64,000 bases of DNA from Botryotinia globosa. Lineage: Eukaryota > Ascomycota > Leotiomycetes > Helotiales > Sclerotiniaceae. Within the stretch, counting starts at the first letter, position 1. Each line of letters starts with the position of its first letter. The position numbers were made by a program, and so were the translations under genes. The notes beneath the pieces are model-generated. The model did no database searches. It was given only the letters and a program-made list of their open reading frames with translations, and was not told the origin of the DNA. Positions 62,301-64,000 of this stretch are shown here, piece after piece. The stretch spans positions 1,860,001 to 1,924,000 of the forward strand of contig RCSZ01000014.1 in assembly GCA_014898425.1 (NCBI GenBank), in the 5' to 3' direction.

Positions 62301-64000
62301 TTCCTGCATAAGTGTGCTCACGCCGAATGTAAGCTTCATTTTATGCCGTCCGATGTAATATTCGAGATGCAGATAGACGCACTGCAGATATCATTCATCA
62401 ATTGGCCAAAATTCACTACGTAAATGTCCCCACGATTTTTCTCTGTTTTTTGTTGCTCATGTCCCATCCCATCCCATCATACTGGGTGGCTATTCATCTA
62501 AAAACCGTACGTACGACGGGAGCTGGAGAAAAACAACAACAAATTCCTTTGGAGCGCAATTGCCGAATCCATGTAACAATCCCAAGGATCCTTCGAGAAT
62601 ATTCGGGACGGATCATTAACCTTCTACGGTTAACGCTATACTGTAACCTTGTGCTTTGAACCCCAAACTTCTCTTCCTTCGGCCGGGACGTTATTAGAAA
62701 ACGGTGGTTTTGTAGGGAATGAACTCGTTTGCGATTTCCCTGTCTTGTTTCTTTTACCAGCAGTCCTTGTGCTCCATGAACAAGGCGACTTTTGGAAGCT
62801 TCTCACGCGTGTTTGTTGGTTGAACTTGAACTCGGATGGGTAATTTACAAATTGATTCGCTTCATGGCAATGGCATACCGATAACAATACCCAATACCAA
62901 CTGCCTAGTATGTTACACAACAGCAGAAGGTCCGAATAAATCTCAGGAGACCTGGGAATCACTCGATCGTCGGGTTTTCAGTTAGTATGTGGCATTTGGT
63001 TTGCAGGTCGTTATTCAACGTCATTCGGGTAGTCTCTGTGTTCAATACCAAGTAAAATATCAACAGTGTAAGTGGCACGATGCGCATTCGCTTCTCTTTT
63101 TATTTTCTCTGGAGAGAAGTCTTGGTGCTCTTTTGCTGGGTCGAATAATAGTTGCAAATGCTACCCAAGTTTATTGGTAAATGACAATTTGGGGTGAATG
63201 CATCCTGAGTGCGGGGGTGCCGTGAAGGGCGGAAGAGCCTTTCCTCCATCCATTCATCCATTCATTTCCATTGTACCGAGTAGTTTTATCCTTCCGTTTA
63301 CTTTCTTCCAGAACAGTGCTGCCAGGCTTCAAGTTTGTTTCAGAATTGAAGGTTGCATATTGTACAGATGCACTCTCTGCATCGATATTAGTTTATGTGC
63401 TTCAATTACATGCAATCCTCAAGTAAACTTTCCAATGCCTCAGTGCATGGTATTTGAGAACTGTAGAACAATTTCATACATACATAGAGAAGACACCTCT
63501 CCTCAAAAAGGGTTGGCGCATGTTGCGGAAGGAGCTATACGAGAGCACGCGTCGTCAGCTAGTATTGATAATGCATAAACTATTGCTGTTGTTGGATTGC
63601 TTGGATCCGAGTCTGAAAGTAGTCCAGACAGTGTCCGGCGAATTTCACGTTTATGTAATAGTCAACGTTGCATTTGAAGTGAAGTGACGTTCATGCAATG
63701 GATAGGAGTAGTGAGCGGAATCTTTGTTTTGCGTCAAATTACTATACCAGACACAGAGGAAGATGTATTGAGGTGAAATGAGCTGCCAAAATTCTATCTT
63801 TGCTCATAGCATGATATCTGAAACTCACCATCCAGAGAGAAAGCACTTGTCAATAGTGATTGGAAGCGCTTACATTCTGGGACTTTCTTCACTTCATCTT
63901 GCGCTGCAGATCACGGGGATTTCTTTTGGCTGTCGCAGCATAGCACAATTCATTGAATTTTTCATCTTACTTAAAACCATACTTTGGGCATATGAAGTAA

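Larger units (their letters stand above)
55701..64000. other. 8.3-kb region without a supported gene
   Basis: Frames are short and lack domains; the longest (60813-61367, 184 codons, +) has a hydrophobic start and a short VTPA repeat but no recognisable family, so I leave it uncalled. Repeats include AACGC pentamers (about 56877-56925), CACT tetramers (57228-57256) and a 60-base doubled unit at 59240-59355. It may hold lineage-specific or non-coding transcripts that cannot be seen by eye. Confidence 0.45.

Overview
The window is nuclear DNA of a filamentous ascomycete (Pezizomycotina). The genes are interrupted mostly by short GT-AG introns (about 50-130 nt), intergenic DNA is AT-rich and full of microsatellites, and there is one strongly AT-rich transposon island. 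Protein features and gene style suggest a leotiomycete such as Botrytis, Sclerotinia or a relative. That assignment is inference; no rRNA or other marker is present.

Layout. 1-1164: 3' part of a CYP52-like cytochrome P450 that is probably a pseudogene. 2383-4145: GH47 alpha-1,2-mannosidase. 5271-7444 (-): mRNA export factor Mex67. 8601-10082: Erv46/ERGIC3 cargo receptor. 10.1-14.1 kb: gene-free DNA with a MITE and dense simple repeats. 14109-16778: Sel1-repeat protein of the Dsf2/Nif1 type. 16.8-26.5 kb: gene-poor, with an AT-rich island at about 18.9-23.3 kb made of nested terminal-inverted-repeat elements. 26495-27703: unknown, possibly mitochondrial, coiled-coil protein. 28392-29467 (-): CENP-K-like kinetochore protein. 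30932-32497: triple-KH RNA-binding protein. 33439-35183: six-exon protein of the antibiotic-biosynthesis-monooxygenase (ABM) fold with unusually long introns. 35742-37218 (-): mitotic-exit GAP Bub2. 40332-42913: SulP sulfate permease. 43262-44965: second CYP52-like P450, clearly broken. 45652-48510 (-): FAN1 nuclease. 48762-49602: Dpy-30/Sdc1 COMPASS subunit. 49862-50591 (-): ribosomal protein uS15 (RPS13). 54055-55700 (-): Frizzled-like fungal GPCR. 55.7-64 kb: no gene I can support.

Most genes are unrelated housekeeping genes and I see no biosynthetic cluster. Exon models were built by hand from splice sites, phase and family conservation; each assembled CDS has a length divisible by three and no internal stop unless stated.

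Most notable points: two P450 genes 43 kb apart carry the same in-frame TAG at the tryptophan that follows the FRPER motif; three MITE families are nested in an AT-rich island, one of them as a 360-bp inverted pair; a palindrome built on CCTAGGTA recurs across the intergenic DNA.
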